Counted from the first letter of the stretch, positions 36,743 to 45,929 are shown. The stretch is DNA of 64,000 bases from G963669295 sp963669295 (GCA_963669295.1 OY769938.1:2294001-2358000), one strand, 5' to 3'. Notes: generated by a model not told the origin, from the letters alone. Translations and numbers: made by a program.

Positions 36743-37095
36743 GTACTTGCTTCTACCTCAAAACCTCCTGTTTTGGTCATTTGAGGATTTGTTTTTCCTA
36801 CTTGATAAAGATACTCGGCACCATCATTACGAGAATCGTAGAAATCTGTCATACCGTTTTCGCAGTAATACAATTCGTAAAGAGCTTCTTTATTCTCTTC
36901 TGAAAGGACATCTTCATTTTCATCTATGAAGCTATCTACATCATAAATTTCATTAGCAAGAAACTCAACTAAGCTTTGAGCATCTTCCCCTTTATATTTG
37001 GGAGTGCATTTCTTTAGGTTATCAATATCAAATTCTTGTACTTCACTCGCTGAACTCATTTGATACACTTCAACCTTTCTTATTTGTACTTTCAT
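36739..37095 (-). CDS. Hypothetical protein, MORN operon second gene
   Basis: A 118-residue acidic protein (pattern DIDNLKKCTPKYKGEDAQSLVEFLANEI). It begins 9 nt after the end of the MORN-repeat gene and overlaps the next gene by 4 nt. No family recognised. Confidence 0.58.
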   Translation of the reverse strand: MKVQIRKVEVYQMSSASEVQEFDIDNLKKCTPKYKGEDAQSLVEFLANEIYDVDSFIDENEDVLSEENKEALYELYYCENGMTDFYDSRNDGAEYLYQVGKTNPQMTKTGGFEVEAST

Positions 37096-37104
37096 ATTAG
37101 TTTT

Positions 37105-38601
37105 CTACTTTTTTGGTTTTACTTTAATGTCTTTAGTAGAGGTCAACTTGCCATAAGTGTAAACTTCCTTCTTATATTTTATACCATCTTCATTATAGTG
37201 AATCCAAACCCCATTCATTTCATAAACTTTGTTTTTGCCAAAAGGATCATTTGGCGTAGGACCTGCCATTGGGTTTATCGCATAATTACTAGTCATTTTT
37301 AAATTGCCATTTTCATGATAGTCCTTCCATTGACCTGATTTCTGACCATTAGTTACCGATCCTTCTGACATTTTGTTACCATTTGGATAATAATAAATAC
37401 AAGGCCCATCAAGAGTTTCAGGATCAAGTGAAATCATCTTACCTTCAAATTGTAATTGTCCGTTAGAATAATAGTCTCTAACTGATTCATTTGAAATGCT
37501 TCCAGTTTGAGTAAATGTTATTACTCGATAGAATGAAGCTTCTCTTTTTGAATCTACCTCTTCCCAGTTTTCGTTATAATAGATCGTCCATTTTCCAACT
37601 CTGTACCCATTACTATATTTTAGATCACCATTCTTACTGCCATCTTCATTGTACGAAACCCAAATACCATCTCTATCTCCACGCTGATTCAAGCCACCTT
37701 CCAGAGACTTATTACCATTTTCATAATAAGAAATCATTGTACCTGAATACTGGCGACTACTACCTCCAGCTCTCCGATTTGATAATACCTCTGAATACTG
37801 CATTCTCGGGTTCCCATTTGGATAAAAAAGTGTTGTTTGAACATTCTGCTTCCCATTTGATATAGCTTCATACACTATTTTCTTTTCCATGTTGCCAAGA
37901 CTGTCGTAATATACTTGCTCGCCTTCCATGATTTCTCCATACATATCACCTTTGGCGAAATTTTCTAAACTTTTTACCTTCCCATCAGCGTACCAGATTG
38001 TCTTCTTGCCAAACCATTTTCCATTTTCCATTAAACCTTCTGCTAGCTTTGCCCCATCAGGGTACCATTCATTTATATCTCCATGATAAACTCCCTCTAG
38101 CATATTAAATTCTATCTTCTTTTGACCATTATCATACCAAGCTGTATTCTTACCTGTTATAGGATGTGCGGCCTCAATTTTAACTCCTTCAAGGTTGTAC
38201 TTTTCATAATATGTCTTCTCGCCATTCTCATATTTCTCCATCAAAATCATTATTCTTTTACCTTCTTTACAACCATACTCATACCAAGTTCCTGATGGAT
38301 TTCCTTTAGAATAGTTCTTTACTGAATAGGGAAGCTTTGCGCACTCACTGTCATCCTTCATTCCAATCCAAAACTCTTGTTTTCCATTAGCAAAACTGTT
38401 GCTAAATGTTGCTTTGGTTATCATCTTTCCATTTGAATCGAACTTCTTATAAGAACCATTCTTTTGTCCCTTTGAATTAACGAAATAGATTTCTTTGATT
38501 TTTGATTGTACTAATGGGTCGTAATATGTTCTTACTTCCTTTTGAGCCAATGCAAATGAAGCAGATAAAACGAAAAGAGAAACAGCGATAAATGATTTCA
38601 T
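37105..38601 (-). CDS. Secreted MORN-repeat (YwqK-like) protein
   Basis: About 498 residues with a signal peptide (MKSFIAVSLFVLSASFALAQ, start at 38601; the frame also opens at 38619). The mature protein is built of many short MORN_2 repeats with the pattern G-x-W-x-x-Y-y-x-n-G-x-x (GTWYEYGC, NGKWFGKKTIWYADG, GKWTIYYNENWEE, GQWKDYHENGNLK). These form beta-hairpin arrays usually described as toxin-antitoxin-like YwqK family. Probably exported or on the envelope. It leads a three-gene operon and is divergent from a predicted regulator. Confidence 0.82.
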   Translation of the reverse strand: MKSFIAVSLFVLSASFALAQKEVRTYYDPLVQSKIKEIYFVNSKGQKNGSYKKFDSNGKMITKATFSNSFANGKQEFWIGMKDDSECAKLPYSVKNYSKGNPSGTWYEYGCKEGKRIMILMEKYENGEKTYYEKYNLEGVKIEAAHPITGKNTAWYDNGQKKIEFNMLEGVYHGDINEWYPDGAKLAEGLMENGKWFGKKTIWYADGKVKSLENFAKGDMYGEIMEGEQVYYDSLGNMEKKIVYEAISNGKQNVQTTLFYPNGNPRMQYSEVLSNRRAGGSSRQYSGTMISYYENGNKSLEGGLNQRGDRDGIWVSYNEDGSKNGDLKYSNGYRVGKWTIYYNENWEEVDSKREASFYRVITFTQTGSISNESVRDYYSNGQLQFEGKMISLDPETLDGPCIYYYPNGNKMSEGSVTNGQKSGQWKDYHENGNLKMTSNYAINPMAGPTPNDPFGKNKVYEMNGVWIHYNEDGIKYKKEVYTYGKLTSTKDIKVKPKK

Positions 38602-38655
38602 AATTAATGAGTTTTTCAATTTGGATAAAAGTAAATTCGATTAATTCAGAATAAC

Positions 38656-38671
38656 TGTACATTAATGTACA
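38656..38671. promoter_or_regulatory. 16-bp palindrome in divergent intergenic region
   Basis: tgtacattaatgtaca is a perfect palindrome between the MORN operon and the divergent regulator. A TATTTTTG -7-like element lies at 38680-38687, so the palindrome covers the expected -33 position for the plus-strand gene. Confidence 0.6.
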
Positions 38672-38718
38672 CTATTGGTTATTTTTGATTTATAACCTTG
38701 AATGGTTGTATTTAAATA

Positions 38719-39930
38719 GTGCCAAGAACGCCAAACAATATTGACCCAGAAATACTGTCTTCGTTGAAAGAAGAAGTATTGATTGTTTACAATAAACCAT
38801 TGAAACGATCCGTGGACTGTGATAAATTGGCTGATGTCGTAACTCGGAAAACAAACCAATTTATCAATGGCATTTCGTTCAAAAGACTATATGGATTTAC
38901 CAAATACCCCTTTAATCCGTCCTATCAGACATTAGATATTTTAGCACAATACGTTGGGAAAAAAGATTGGTATGACTTCCAACAATCCTTCGGTGACCCA
39001 TCGGAGATTTCCAATTCAGAATTGGAGCTAATGTTGTCGGTTTATAACTTTGACTTTATAAACCAAATAGACAATTATGAAGGAGGCATTCAATCAGTAT
39101 CTCGTTTAATTGCTTTAAGACTTAGAGATAACCCAGAAGCATTTAAAAGAGTAGCTGAAAATCTAGCTTCAAACCCAAATTCACAGGTGTTCTTTATTGA
39201 ACATTTTCCTGACTATGATAACCTCATCAATTATTATCACATTGCCTTTGAAGAATACCTTAAACATAAGCATACAAGTGAAGCTCAATTATTTGGAAAC
39301 TGCGTTCTCTTTTTGAAAGGATTTTGGGAAGACAACGAATCAGAGTGTATTCAACGAATTAATAACATCAATGAAGTTGGTGTAAATGATAGTATTCATC
39401 CATACGTTATTGGTCGATATTACGGCTGTAACATTCTCTACAAACACTTTTTTGGAAACAAAGAAGTTGAGTTTTTAATCGAAAAAACATTTGAGGTTAG
39501 TAATCGTATGCCAGTTGACGGCAAACATTTCATTGATTTCCCAGCCTTTCAATATATCGTTTCAGAAGCTATGTTGCATTGTGAAAAACATGAAGCGTGT
39601 ATTAAAATGGTAGATGAAGCCTTTGAAAGATATCCTTTGAAAATGGAATTCGTTAGAAAAGGATATTACCGCCAATTACAACTATTTAAATCAATAGCAT
39701 TATGGAAGCTTGGCAGAGAAAGGGAGTCAATTGATTTGTTTGATAAAATCAACCCTTCCAATTTCTACTTCTTTTCCAGAAAATACTATACTGCCATCTA
39801 CTTATTGCAAAAGCTGAGAATAGAGTTTGACGAGACAACATCTAATCATACCTCTAGAATCATTAAAGAGATGAGTAATTACTTCCTAGCAAAAGAGTAC
39901 CAAAAAGTAACTGGCAACAAGGTTTTCTGA
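38719..39930 (+). CDS. Regulator-like protein with N-terminal HTH and helical repeats
   Basis: The frame starts with GTG at 38719; no better ATG exists upstream. Residues ~30-90 have a Bacteroidota-type HTH-like layout (CDKLADVVTRKTNQFINGISFKRLYGF, then SYQTLDILAQYVG). The remaining ~310 residues are helical repeats of TPR character. Comparable proteins sense something through the TPR part. Divergent from the MORN operon, with a palindrome between them. Most likely it controls that operon. Confidence 0.65.
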   Translation: MPRTPNNIDPEILSSLKEEVLIVYNKPLKRSVDCDKLADVVTRKTNQFINGISFKRLYGFTKYPFNPSYQTLDILAQYVGKKDWYDFQQSFGDPSEISNSELELMLSVYNFDFINQIDNYEGGIQSVSRLIALRLRDNPEAFKRVAENLASNPNSQVFFIEHFPDYDNLINYYHIAFEEYLKHKHTSEAQLFGNCVLFLKGFWEDNESECIQRINNINEVGVNDSIHPYVIGRYYGCNILYKHFFGNKEVEFLIEKTFEVSNRMPVDGKHFIDFPAFQYIVSEAMLHCEKHEACIKMVDEAFERYPLKMEFVRKGYYRQLQLFKSIALWKLGRERESIDLFDKINPSNFYFFSRKYYTAIYLLQKLRIEFDETTSNHTSRIIKEMSNYFLAKEYQKVTGNKVF

Positions 39931-39981
39931 GAATCTCTTTGGCGTGTCTAACTCCATTGATAGTTTAGCTCAAAAACAATT

Positions 39982-40233
39982 ATGGAAAAGAACAAATTAC
40001 AAACGCTATTAAGCATAGCTCAAAAAAATCAATTCTGCATTAGAGATGAAAAGAACAATTATCTACCAGTTGCTCCTAGTTCAAAAGGAGAAGTGGTTGA
40101 TGTTGTAAGTCTAATCGCCAAAGAAATTTTTGGCTCTTGGCCACTAAACGAAGAACAAGAAAAGCAATTTAAAATTCTAACTAACCTAAAGTATCGTCCT
40201 TCTACCAGAAAGCCACAGGAGAAAACGGCATAA
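39982..40233 (+). CDS. Small hypothetical protein
   Basis: An 83-residue soluble protein (MEKNKLQTLLSIAQKNQFCIRDEKN) starting 51 nt after the regulator-like gene on the same strand. No recognised domain. A hairpin without a T tract (agccatga/tcatggct, 40251-40271) follows. Confidence 0.5.
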   Translation: MEKNKLQTLLSIAQKNQFCIRDEKNNYLPVAPSSKGEVVDVVSLIAKEIFGSWPLNEEQEKQFKILTNLKYRPSTRKPQEKTA

Positions 40234-40351
40234 CCACCAAAATCTCCAGAAGCCATGATTACCTCATGGCTTTGTGGGGTTGCTATATAAACATGTATAT
40301 GATTTTAAGATGTCACCGTTGCTGTCGAAATATAGTCAGCCCAAAATTGAG

Positions 40352-40570
40352 CTATTTACCTCTTTTGGTAGGCTTTTTTCTTAGATTAGGATAAGGGACT
40401 ATTTTCTTTTTATCCTCACAGACTTCTTCAATGATTTTATGATTCAGTTTAACCAGTAGTTCGTTCTGTTCCTTTAGCAGTCTATTCTGCTCACCAAGAC
40501 TATCTAGATTAGCCAATTGTATCAAAATCACCTCTTCCATTTCTTCCTTGGTATATCTTAACTTACCCAT
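40352..40570 (-). CDS. Small coiled-coil protein next to the excisionase-like gene
   Basis: A 72-residue protein with a leucine-rich coiled coil (LANLDSLGEQNRLLKEQNELLVKLNHKIIEE) and a basic C-terminus (RKKPTKRGK). Its ATG overlaps the stop of the excisionase-like gene by one base. Likely a recombination-module accessory protein. Confidence 0.6.
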   Translation of the reverse strand: MGKLRYTKEEMEEVILIQLANLDSLGEQNRLLKEQNELLVKLNHKIIEEVCEDKKKIVPYPNLRKKPTKRGK

Positions 40571-41022
40571 TATGCGGCTTGAACTTTAAACTTTCTTTTT
40601 GATGAGGTGATAAAATCATTTAAATCGACTTCTGATATACGTGTTTTCTTTTCTGACAATCTACTAGCCCTTAACTTACCTTCATTGATGTAGTTGTTCA
40701 CGGTCATTCTTGATACGCCAAGAATATCAGCTACCTCAACAGGTGTAAATAACTTATTTGGATCAGGTTCATTTCCATTTGGATTCAAAGAGGGTTGAAC
40801 ATCCTCTTCCAAGTTGAGCTTATCTAAAAACTGTAGTTTGTATTCGGCCAATCCATTTAAAAAGGACCTTTGAAACTGTTTGACTGCTTTGTGCATATTT
40901 ATATAGTCTCTCTTCTCATTCAATGAGCTAGCCAGAATAGAAAATGCCATATCTTCTACCTCAGCAGAGCATACGTGACCCTCAGCAATTCGTGTAAAGT
41001 ATTTCTTAAATAGTTCTTCCAT
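40570..41022 (-). CDS. Excisionase-like HTH protein
   Basis: The 150-residue protein has a C-terminal MerR/excisionase-type HTH_17 domain (FTPVEVADILGVSRMTVNNYINEGKLRASRLSEKK) that recognises DNA and bends it for site-specific excision. The N-terminal ~75 residues are helical. It starts 5 nt after the integrase stop and overlaps the small coiled-coil gene, so the three form one recombination operon. Confidence 0.8.
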   Translation of the reverse strand: MEELFKKYFTRIAEGHVCSAEVEDMAFSILASSLNEKRDYINMHKAVKQFQRSFLNGLAEYKLQFLDKLNLEEDVQPSLNPNGNEPDPNKLFTPVEVADILGVSRMTVNNYINEGKLRASRLSEKKTRISEVDLNDFITSSKRKFKVQAA

Positions 41023-41027
41023 AACTT

Positions 41028-42254
41028 TTATTTTATCTCCAATCGGTCAACAAAATCAAAGGTCTTATCTCCAAACTTTTGCATATAATTCAAAAGCATA
41101 CTGATTGAAGAATGACCAGTCATTTTCATTATCTCATTGATTGGAACATTTTGTTTAATGCAATTTGTAATAAATGTTCTTCGGGCATTGTGGCTGGATA
41201 TCTGTGTCCATTTCTGGACCATTTGATATTCCATCTCGTTATACCTTCTTCTTTTAATCTTAATCTCCTTTTGAAACTCTTTAATTGAGAGCAACATTTG
41301 CTTTAAGTAGAGATTGTATTTCTGCAATATGAAATGGTTAAGGCTTTCATTATTGCGTTCCCAAATCTTCATTGCTGTAGAATTCAACGGAACTTCAAAA
41401 TAACCGCCAGTTTTTATGGCATATTTACAAATGATATTTCCCTTTATATGGCTTGAATCTAGGGTTCGGATATCGCTATACCTCAACCCTGTCATACATC
41501 CAAAAACGAAAACATCTTTAACCTTTCTTTCTCTTGCCGTTCTTGGCTTGAAATCCAAAACAGCTTTTAATTCCACTTCATTAAGTACAATGATGTCCGT
41601 TTCGTATTTGCTCACTTTATAAGAATCTAAGTCTTTGTTCTCATTGGCTAAATCACGTTCAACAAGATTCTTCCAGAACTCTTTTAAATGCTTATATCGT
41701 TTGCTTATTGTGTTGTCATTTAAGTTACCCTCTGTCAAACAACCGTATGGTCTTTCTTGACTTAAGAAGTACTCAAACTCTTGCAGGAAATTTCGATTAA
41801 TATCCTTTAATCTCAATTGAATATTGTTGAGGTTTTCATAATCTTTAAAAGCATTCATCATACTGCGATATGCTTTCAAAGAGCCTGGTTTAATCTTGCT
41901 CGACTTCTTCATTTCATAGAATTCTTCCATAAAATCCATCAAAGCAAAATGATCCCGATTAATCTCGGAATTCACTTTTTTGGTTTCATCTTTAAACCTA
42001 TGCTTAACCAATTCAACAGATGGAGTAATTCCATCAGCTTTTAGCTTTAGAATGATATTATCAATTCTCTGCTGAATTTGAATAATATTACTATTGATTT
42101 CGTCATAGTTTCTGATTCCGCTAGACTTCAATATCAACTTTGATTCTGAGAAATGCTTTGCATCAACTCTGAATCCAGTATTGTGTCTTAGCACTCCATT
42201 TTTGGAGTAATATATAACTATGGTTCCTCTATATAATTTTACTTTGGTTAACAT
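41028..42254 (-). CDS. Tyrosine recombinase/integrase
   Basis: The 408-residue protein has an N-terminal SAM-like arm/core-binding part and a C-terminal catalytic domain with the full set: Arg258 (TGLRYSD), Lys281, His355 and Arg358 (SSHNARRTF), His381 (TGHSSISM), Tyr390 (LLNYMQKF). It matches the integrases of Bacteroidota mobile elements. It transcribes inward from the right edge of the island and would catalyse recombination at the tRNA 3' end. No truncation. Confidence 0.93.
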   Translation of the reverse strand: MLTKVKLYRGTIVIYYSKNGVLRHNTGFRVDAKHFSESKLILKSSGIRNYDEINSNIIQIQQRIDNIILKLKADGITPSVELVKHRFKDETKKVNSEINRDHFALMDFMEEFYEMKKSSKIKPGSLKAYRSMMNAFKDYENLNNIQLRLKDINRNFLQEFEYFLSQERPYGCLTEGNLNDNTISKRYKHLKEFWKNLVERDLANENKDLDSYKVSKYETDIIVLNEVELKAVLDFKPRTARERKVKDVFVFGCMTGLRYSDIRTLDSSHIKGNIICKYAIKTGGYFEVPLNSTAMKIWERNNESLNHFILQKYNLYLKQMLLSIKEFQKEIKIKRRRYNEMEYQMVQKWTQISSHNARRTFITNCIKQNVPINEIMKMTGHSSISMLLNYMQKFGDKTFDFVDRLEIK

Positions 42255-42412
42255 TTATTCTTAAAATGGTTCCCATCTTATAGCACGTAAATTCAAATTG
42301 TTTCAAGATGGAATCAACTTTATTTTGAGCCAAAGTATTACAAGGGGTTCAGGGGCCAAAGAGGTAGGTAGGATTTGCAACCTAAATCGAGAAAAAGACG
42401 TTATTAACGTAC

Positions 42413-43198
42413 ATGAGTGATAATATTAGAACCATACTTAGTGACCGTCATGATATGGACGACTATTTAATCCACTTCATCCATAACAATGACGATCTAA
42501 CTTCTTTCGAGGTATTGAAATCAATTTTAGATGATGGATATATTCGTGCTGGCTGGGCTAAGAGAGGTGCAAAACGAACAGTAATGGGCAGAACACCAGC
42601 CGTTTGTTTTACAGAAATGCCGCTATCAGCATTCTTTGATTACGTTGACAAAAGAGAAGACTTTGAGAAAATAAACTCGTATGCCGTTTGTATATGGAAA
42701 CCCAACATGTTTAACCTCGGAGCTCGTAATGTGATTTACGGAACAACAAATTATGCTGAAGAAAAGGAGCACCCAGATGGACATTGGTACATTGACAATT
42801 TGCCAGAGGACGAAATGTACCGCTATATGTTAACTGAGATTAAAATTAAAAATGATTGGACTCATGAACGTGAATGGCGCTGGGCTGATATTAAGGAACT
42901 AACTGATGGTCGTAATATTCTACCCATTTGGTATAACGAAAGTGAAGACCCTAAAGATTTTGAATATGGTACGAATTCTCGATTTGGATACGAACGAATT
43001 ATTGTAATTGTTAAGAAGGATGAAGAATTGGAAGAGGTGCTCGGGATTCTTCGATCTAAAATGACAAATAAGAAGTTTATTCAAGAAAGAATGAGGGCGA
43101 CAAGAGTTATATCGAGAGAGAGTATCGAGGCCCTTCAATTGGAGAAACCATTTAGATTCAGAGACTTGTTTGATTATAAGTTGTTTAAAAAGATGTAG
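42413..43198 (+). CDS. Abi-like protein of unknown function
   Basis: The 261-residue protein opens with a polar segment and has HFIHNNDDLTSFEVLKSILDDGYIRAG followed by RTVMGRTPAVCFTEMPLSAFF and a Trp-rich late stretch (HEREWRWADIKELTDGRN). The CF-T-E-M-P-L motif resembles the C-F-x-D-x-P-L mark of AbiGi-type abortive-infection proteins, but only loosely. It lies between the integrase and the proposed right end of the island, where cargo genes often sit. No partner AbiGii is seen. Confidence 0.5.
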   Translation: MSDNIRTILSDRHDMDDYLIHFIHNNDDLTSFEVLKSILDDGYIRAGWAKRGAKRTVMGRTPAVCFTEMPLSAFFDYVDKREDFEKINSYAVCIWKPNMFNLGARNVIYGTTNYAEEKEHPDGHWYIDNLPEDEMYRYMLTEIKIKNDWTHEREWRWADIKELTDGRNILPIWYNESEDPKDFEYGTNSRFGYERIIVIVKKDEELEEVLGILRSKMTNKKFIQERMRATRVISRESIEALQLEKPFRFRDLFDYKLFKKM

Positions 43199-43371
43199 AT
43201 AGGTTGTATGGCGCCGATGAACAAACATTGAACAAAATTCTATGTAAATTCATCAAGCACTTTGAAAAACCGAAAATTGTAATCAACTGAATTTAAGTGA
43301 GCTACTAGAATTCAGAACTGATTATGTAAAATATAAGCCCATTTGGTAAAGATTATTCGAAACCTTCAGGG

Positions 43372-43460
43372 CCCACGAAGTGGATCAAAGCCTTTTCCGC
43401 GTATGCGGGGGAGGCTTTTTTGTTGGAGTGAAGCGAGCAACAAAACTTTGGGGCGAGAAG
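43372..43460 (+). repeat. 89-bp repeat, copy 1, with terminator
   Basis: It runs from cccacgaagtg through the terminator at 43387-43421 (aaagcc ... ggctttttt with inner stem ccgc/gcgg) and the string gttggagtgaagcgagcaac to gggcgagaag. It lies exactly 180 bp before copy 2 and has the same length. If the island inserted at the tRNA end, this terminator was once the tRNA's own. Confidence 0.75.
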
Positions 43461-43551
43461 TTTATGCCGATCGTAGCGCTAGCGGAGTATCGGTAAGTCC
43501 TGCCTGTCCCGGTTGATCCTGGACCTGTTGAAGGAGAGTACCGGGAGTGGC

Positions 43552-43640
43552 TCCACGAGAGTGAACCAAAGCCTTTTCCGCGTAGCGAGGAAAGCTTTTT
43601 TGTTGGAGCGAAGCGAGCAACAAAATTCCGGGGTGAGAAG
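43552..43640 (+). repeat. 89-bp repeat, copy 2, with terminator
   Basis: It starts with tccacgagagtg and continues with aaagccttttccgcgtag, a T tract and ttggagcgaagcgagcaac, ending in gggtgagaag. It shares most of copy 1, but its terminator stem is shorter (aaagc/gcttt). The segment just before it (ccgggagtggc) loosely resembles a tRNA 3' end. Confidence 0.7.
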
Positions 43641-43861
43641 CCTGTTTGAACGAATTCATTCGGGCAGTTTATGTTAATGATAAGCTTGCCGGGGAGAAAA
43701 CACTGTTAAGTCCTACCAACCCCAAATGCAGTGCGGTAGCATTTTGGGAGTGAGCTGGCAAGCTGGGGCGGGGCTGAATATTTATGTGATTTTTCAGACA
43801 TCATTGTAGCAACTTATGATATTATCGCCTAATTTTGAATGCTGCAAACGTCTCTATGTTG

Positions 43862-43887
43862 TACTAATCAATCGACACTGATTAGTA
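43862..43887 (+). promoter_or_regulatory. Inverted repeat upstream of the TPR regulator
   Basis: tactaatca / tgattagta with an 8-nt spacer lies 30 nt before the ATG at 43917 and has no T tract. Likely an operator or leader stem-loop. Confidence 0.5.
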
Positions 43888-43916
43888 ATGCGGATGTCTA
43901 TTGATTTTTTTAAAGT

Positions 43917-45659
43917 ATGTTGAGAAAAATACATCTCTTCCTTTTTCTTATTGTAGGAAATGGATTATTTGCACAGCAATTCTCGTTAGAAGAGTTGCGC
44001 AAGCAATCGGTAAAAGATCCTGAAGCTACAGTTCAGCAAATTAATGTTATTCTGAGTGAAGAAAGCGAGTTACTAAGCAGCCAGGTACATGAACTTAAGT
44101 TAGTGATGGCGTTTGCCTATAAAAATGCCTATAACTATGACCAGGCATTTGATGTGTTGAACGAAATAATCAATGCTGAAAATGCATCTATTGACCCAAT
44201 CATTCAATTAAAGGCATATAAACTATATGGCATTATCTATGGAGAAATTGGCGATTACGAAAAGGCATTTTCCTATTACTATAAAAGCCTCGAAATTATA
44301 GAACAATCAGGGTTGGATGATAAGCAGCAACTGGTTGAAATTTATAATAATCTCGGTACAGCTTATTTAAATATTGAAGAGGTCGGAAAAGCAAGAGAAA
44401 CTTTTCAGCAATCATTAAATTTATTGATTGAACAAAGAGATACGGCTCGAATTTCTATCGCATACAACAACATGGGGAGCCTGGAGCGAAAAGATGGCAA
44501 TTACGAGTTGGCAAACGCTTATTTCAGAAAGAGTTTGTACTATGGGAAAGATCACATGTTGGTGCGAATTCGCGCTCATCGAAATTTAGGGTATTCATAC
44601 GAGTTAATGGGGTTATCAGATAGCGCTCAGTTTTATTATTCCTTAAGTTATGATTTTGCGGAGAGAGATAGTAGCCTTTACGACATGTCGGTAATAAAAA
44701 ATGATATGGCAAACCTTCGCTATCAACAAGGGCGGTTTGCTCAAGCTTTAGCCATTGGAATGGAATCTTTGCAATTGGCTACCGGAATTGATGCAAAAGA
44801 ATTGGTCATGAGTAATCATGAATTGTGTTATAAAGCACTAAAGCAATTAGCGCGATTTGAAGAAGCATTAAAACACTATGAGCAATTCAATACCATTAAG
44901 GTAGAATTGTTGGGCCTGACAAAGGCCAAAGAATTTAGAGAAATAGAGGCTCGTTATGCGCTAAACAAGAAACAGCAAAGGATTAACCACCTGGAAGAGG
45001 TTAACAGGTTGAACGAGTCAAAAATGGTGGGCTTTTATTGGATTGGAGGGCTATCTGTGGTTCTTGCTATAGTCGTTTTTTGGTTGATGGTGCTATACAT
45101 CAAAAAATTGCGCATTAAGAAACGATTGGCTGCTCAAGAAAATCTGGTACTATCTAAAGAGATACAAGTGCTGGGTGAAGCCAATGAAATTGTTGTTAAT
45201 GAAAATGCTGGTTTGATAGAACAAATTGACCATAAACAGCGTGAGCTAGCTTCTATTGCTCTTCATCAAACACATAATAGAGTATACCTGGATGAGCTTA
45301 AAACTAAGCTCAAAAAAATTACAATCGACTCTGTTCAAACACGATCAGAAATTCAGGAGGTAGCGCAAACACTTCAAAAGCTTCGCGTCTTTGAAAAGGA
45401 TTGGGAAACATTTAAGATACATTTTGAAACGGTACACCCTACCTTCTTCACAAAAGTGCAGGAAATTTGCCACGGTCAGCTTACTCCAAATGAGCTTAGG
45501 CATTGTGCTTATGTTAAGTTAAAACTTACTCTAAAAGAAACAGCATCGTTTTTGAATGTTGGAGAAAAAGCAGTTAAAATGGCCCGCTATCGCCTAAAGA
45601 AGAAGCTGAAAATAGATGCAACAACGAGTTTGTCAAACTATATTGCTGAAATCGATTAG
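43917..45659 (+). CDS. TPR membrane protein with C-terminal HTH
   Basis: The 580-residue protein begins with a signal peptide (IHLFLFLIVGNGLFAQ). About six TPRs follow (residues ~20-350, with YNNLGTAYLNIEEVGKARETFQ typical). A single transmembrane segment is at ~372-394 (IGGLSVVLAIVVFWLMVLYI), then a cytosolic coiled coil and a C-terminal HTH (LTPNELRHCAYVKLKLTLKETASFLNVGEKAVKMARYRLKKKL). That is the layout of Bacteroidota one-component membrane regulators of the HTR/LuxR-like group. The sensor is periplasmic and the DNA-binding end cytosolic. The signal is unknown. Confidence 0.83.
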   Translation: MLRKIHLFLFLIVGNGLFAQQFSLEELRKQSVKDPEATVQQINVILSEESELLSSQVHELKLVMAFAYKNAYNYDQAFDVLNEIINAENASIDPIIQLKAYKLYGIIYGEIGDYEKAFSYYYKSLEIIEQSGLDDKQQLVEIYNNLGTAYLNIEEVGKARETFQQSLNLLIEQRDTARISIAYNNMGSLERKDGNYELANAYFRKSLYYGKDHMLVRIRAHRNLGYSYELMGLSDSAQFYYSLSYDFAERDSSLYDMSVIKNDMANLRYQQGRFAQALAIGMESLQLATGIDAKELVMSNHELCYKALKQLARFEEALKHYEQFNTIKVELLGLTKAKEFREIEARYALNKKQQRINHLEEVNRLNESKMVGFYWIGGLSVVLAIVVFWLMVLYIKKLRIKKRLAAQENLVLSKEIQVLGEANEIVVNENAGLIEQIDHKQRELASIALHQTHNRVYLDELKTKLKKITIDSVQTRSEIQEVAQTLQKLRVFEKDWETFKIHFETVHPTFFTKVQEICHGQLTPNELRHCAYVKLKLTLKETASFLNVGEKAVKMARYRLKKKLKIDATTSLSNYIAEID

Positions 45660-45929
45660 CCCATATCTTTCTGAAGAACAGCCTTATAAAGAGATGTAGA
45701 CCTTTTGTAGCCCTCGTAAATTGTAGTTCTTAGAAACTCCCTATTTAGCTTTGCGACATCAAAAGTTTAAAGTTAAATAAAGTAATATGTGGCGGTTGTT
45801 GGTGCTTGCTTTTGACCATCGGCCGTGGTCAAAAAAAGGGGAGATAATATCCTTGCGATAAATGGTAATAAGTTCAATCAACCTGACAAGTTCGATCAAC
45901 CTGCCACATGCTTTTCAAAACAATTCAAC

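Larger units (their letters stand above)
20690..43376. mobile_element. Integrative element in the tRNA 3' end, carrying an Ssp-like defence locus
   Basis: The left end is the tRNA 3' end (tgggcccac, 20690-20698). The proposed right end is gggcccac at 43369-43376, preceded by further aligned tRNA-like bases (TTCGA at 43356-43360). Inside the right end lie a tyrosine recombinase (41028-42254), an excisionase-like gene and a small coiled-coil gene. The interior is AT-richer than both flanks and holds defence, small unknown and replication-like genes. There are no conjugation genes, so it is better called an integrative or mobilisable island of about 22.7 kb than a conjugative element. The 8-bp core is short, so boundaries remain tentative. 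Confidence 0.6.
43199..43916. other. 718-bp gene-free region with repeats at the island edge
   Basis: It holds the proposed right attachment site (43356-43376), two 89-bp repeats (43372-43460 and 43552-43640) exactly 180 bp apart, terminators within both repeats, and an inverted repeat (43862-43887) upstream of the next gene. Open frames here are short and unsupported. Confidence 0.8.

Noticed and set aside
43462..43659. Open frame in the repeat region
   Set aside because: It lies inside terminator repeats and is probably chance.
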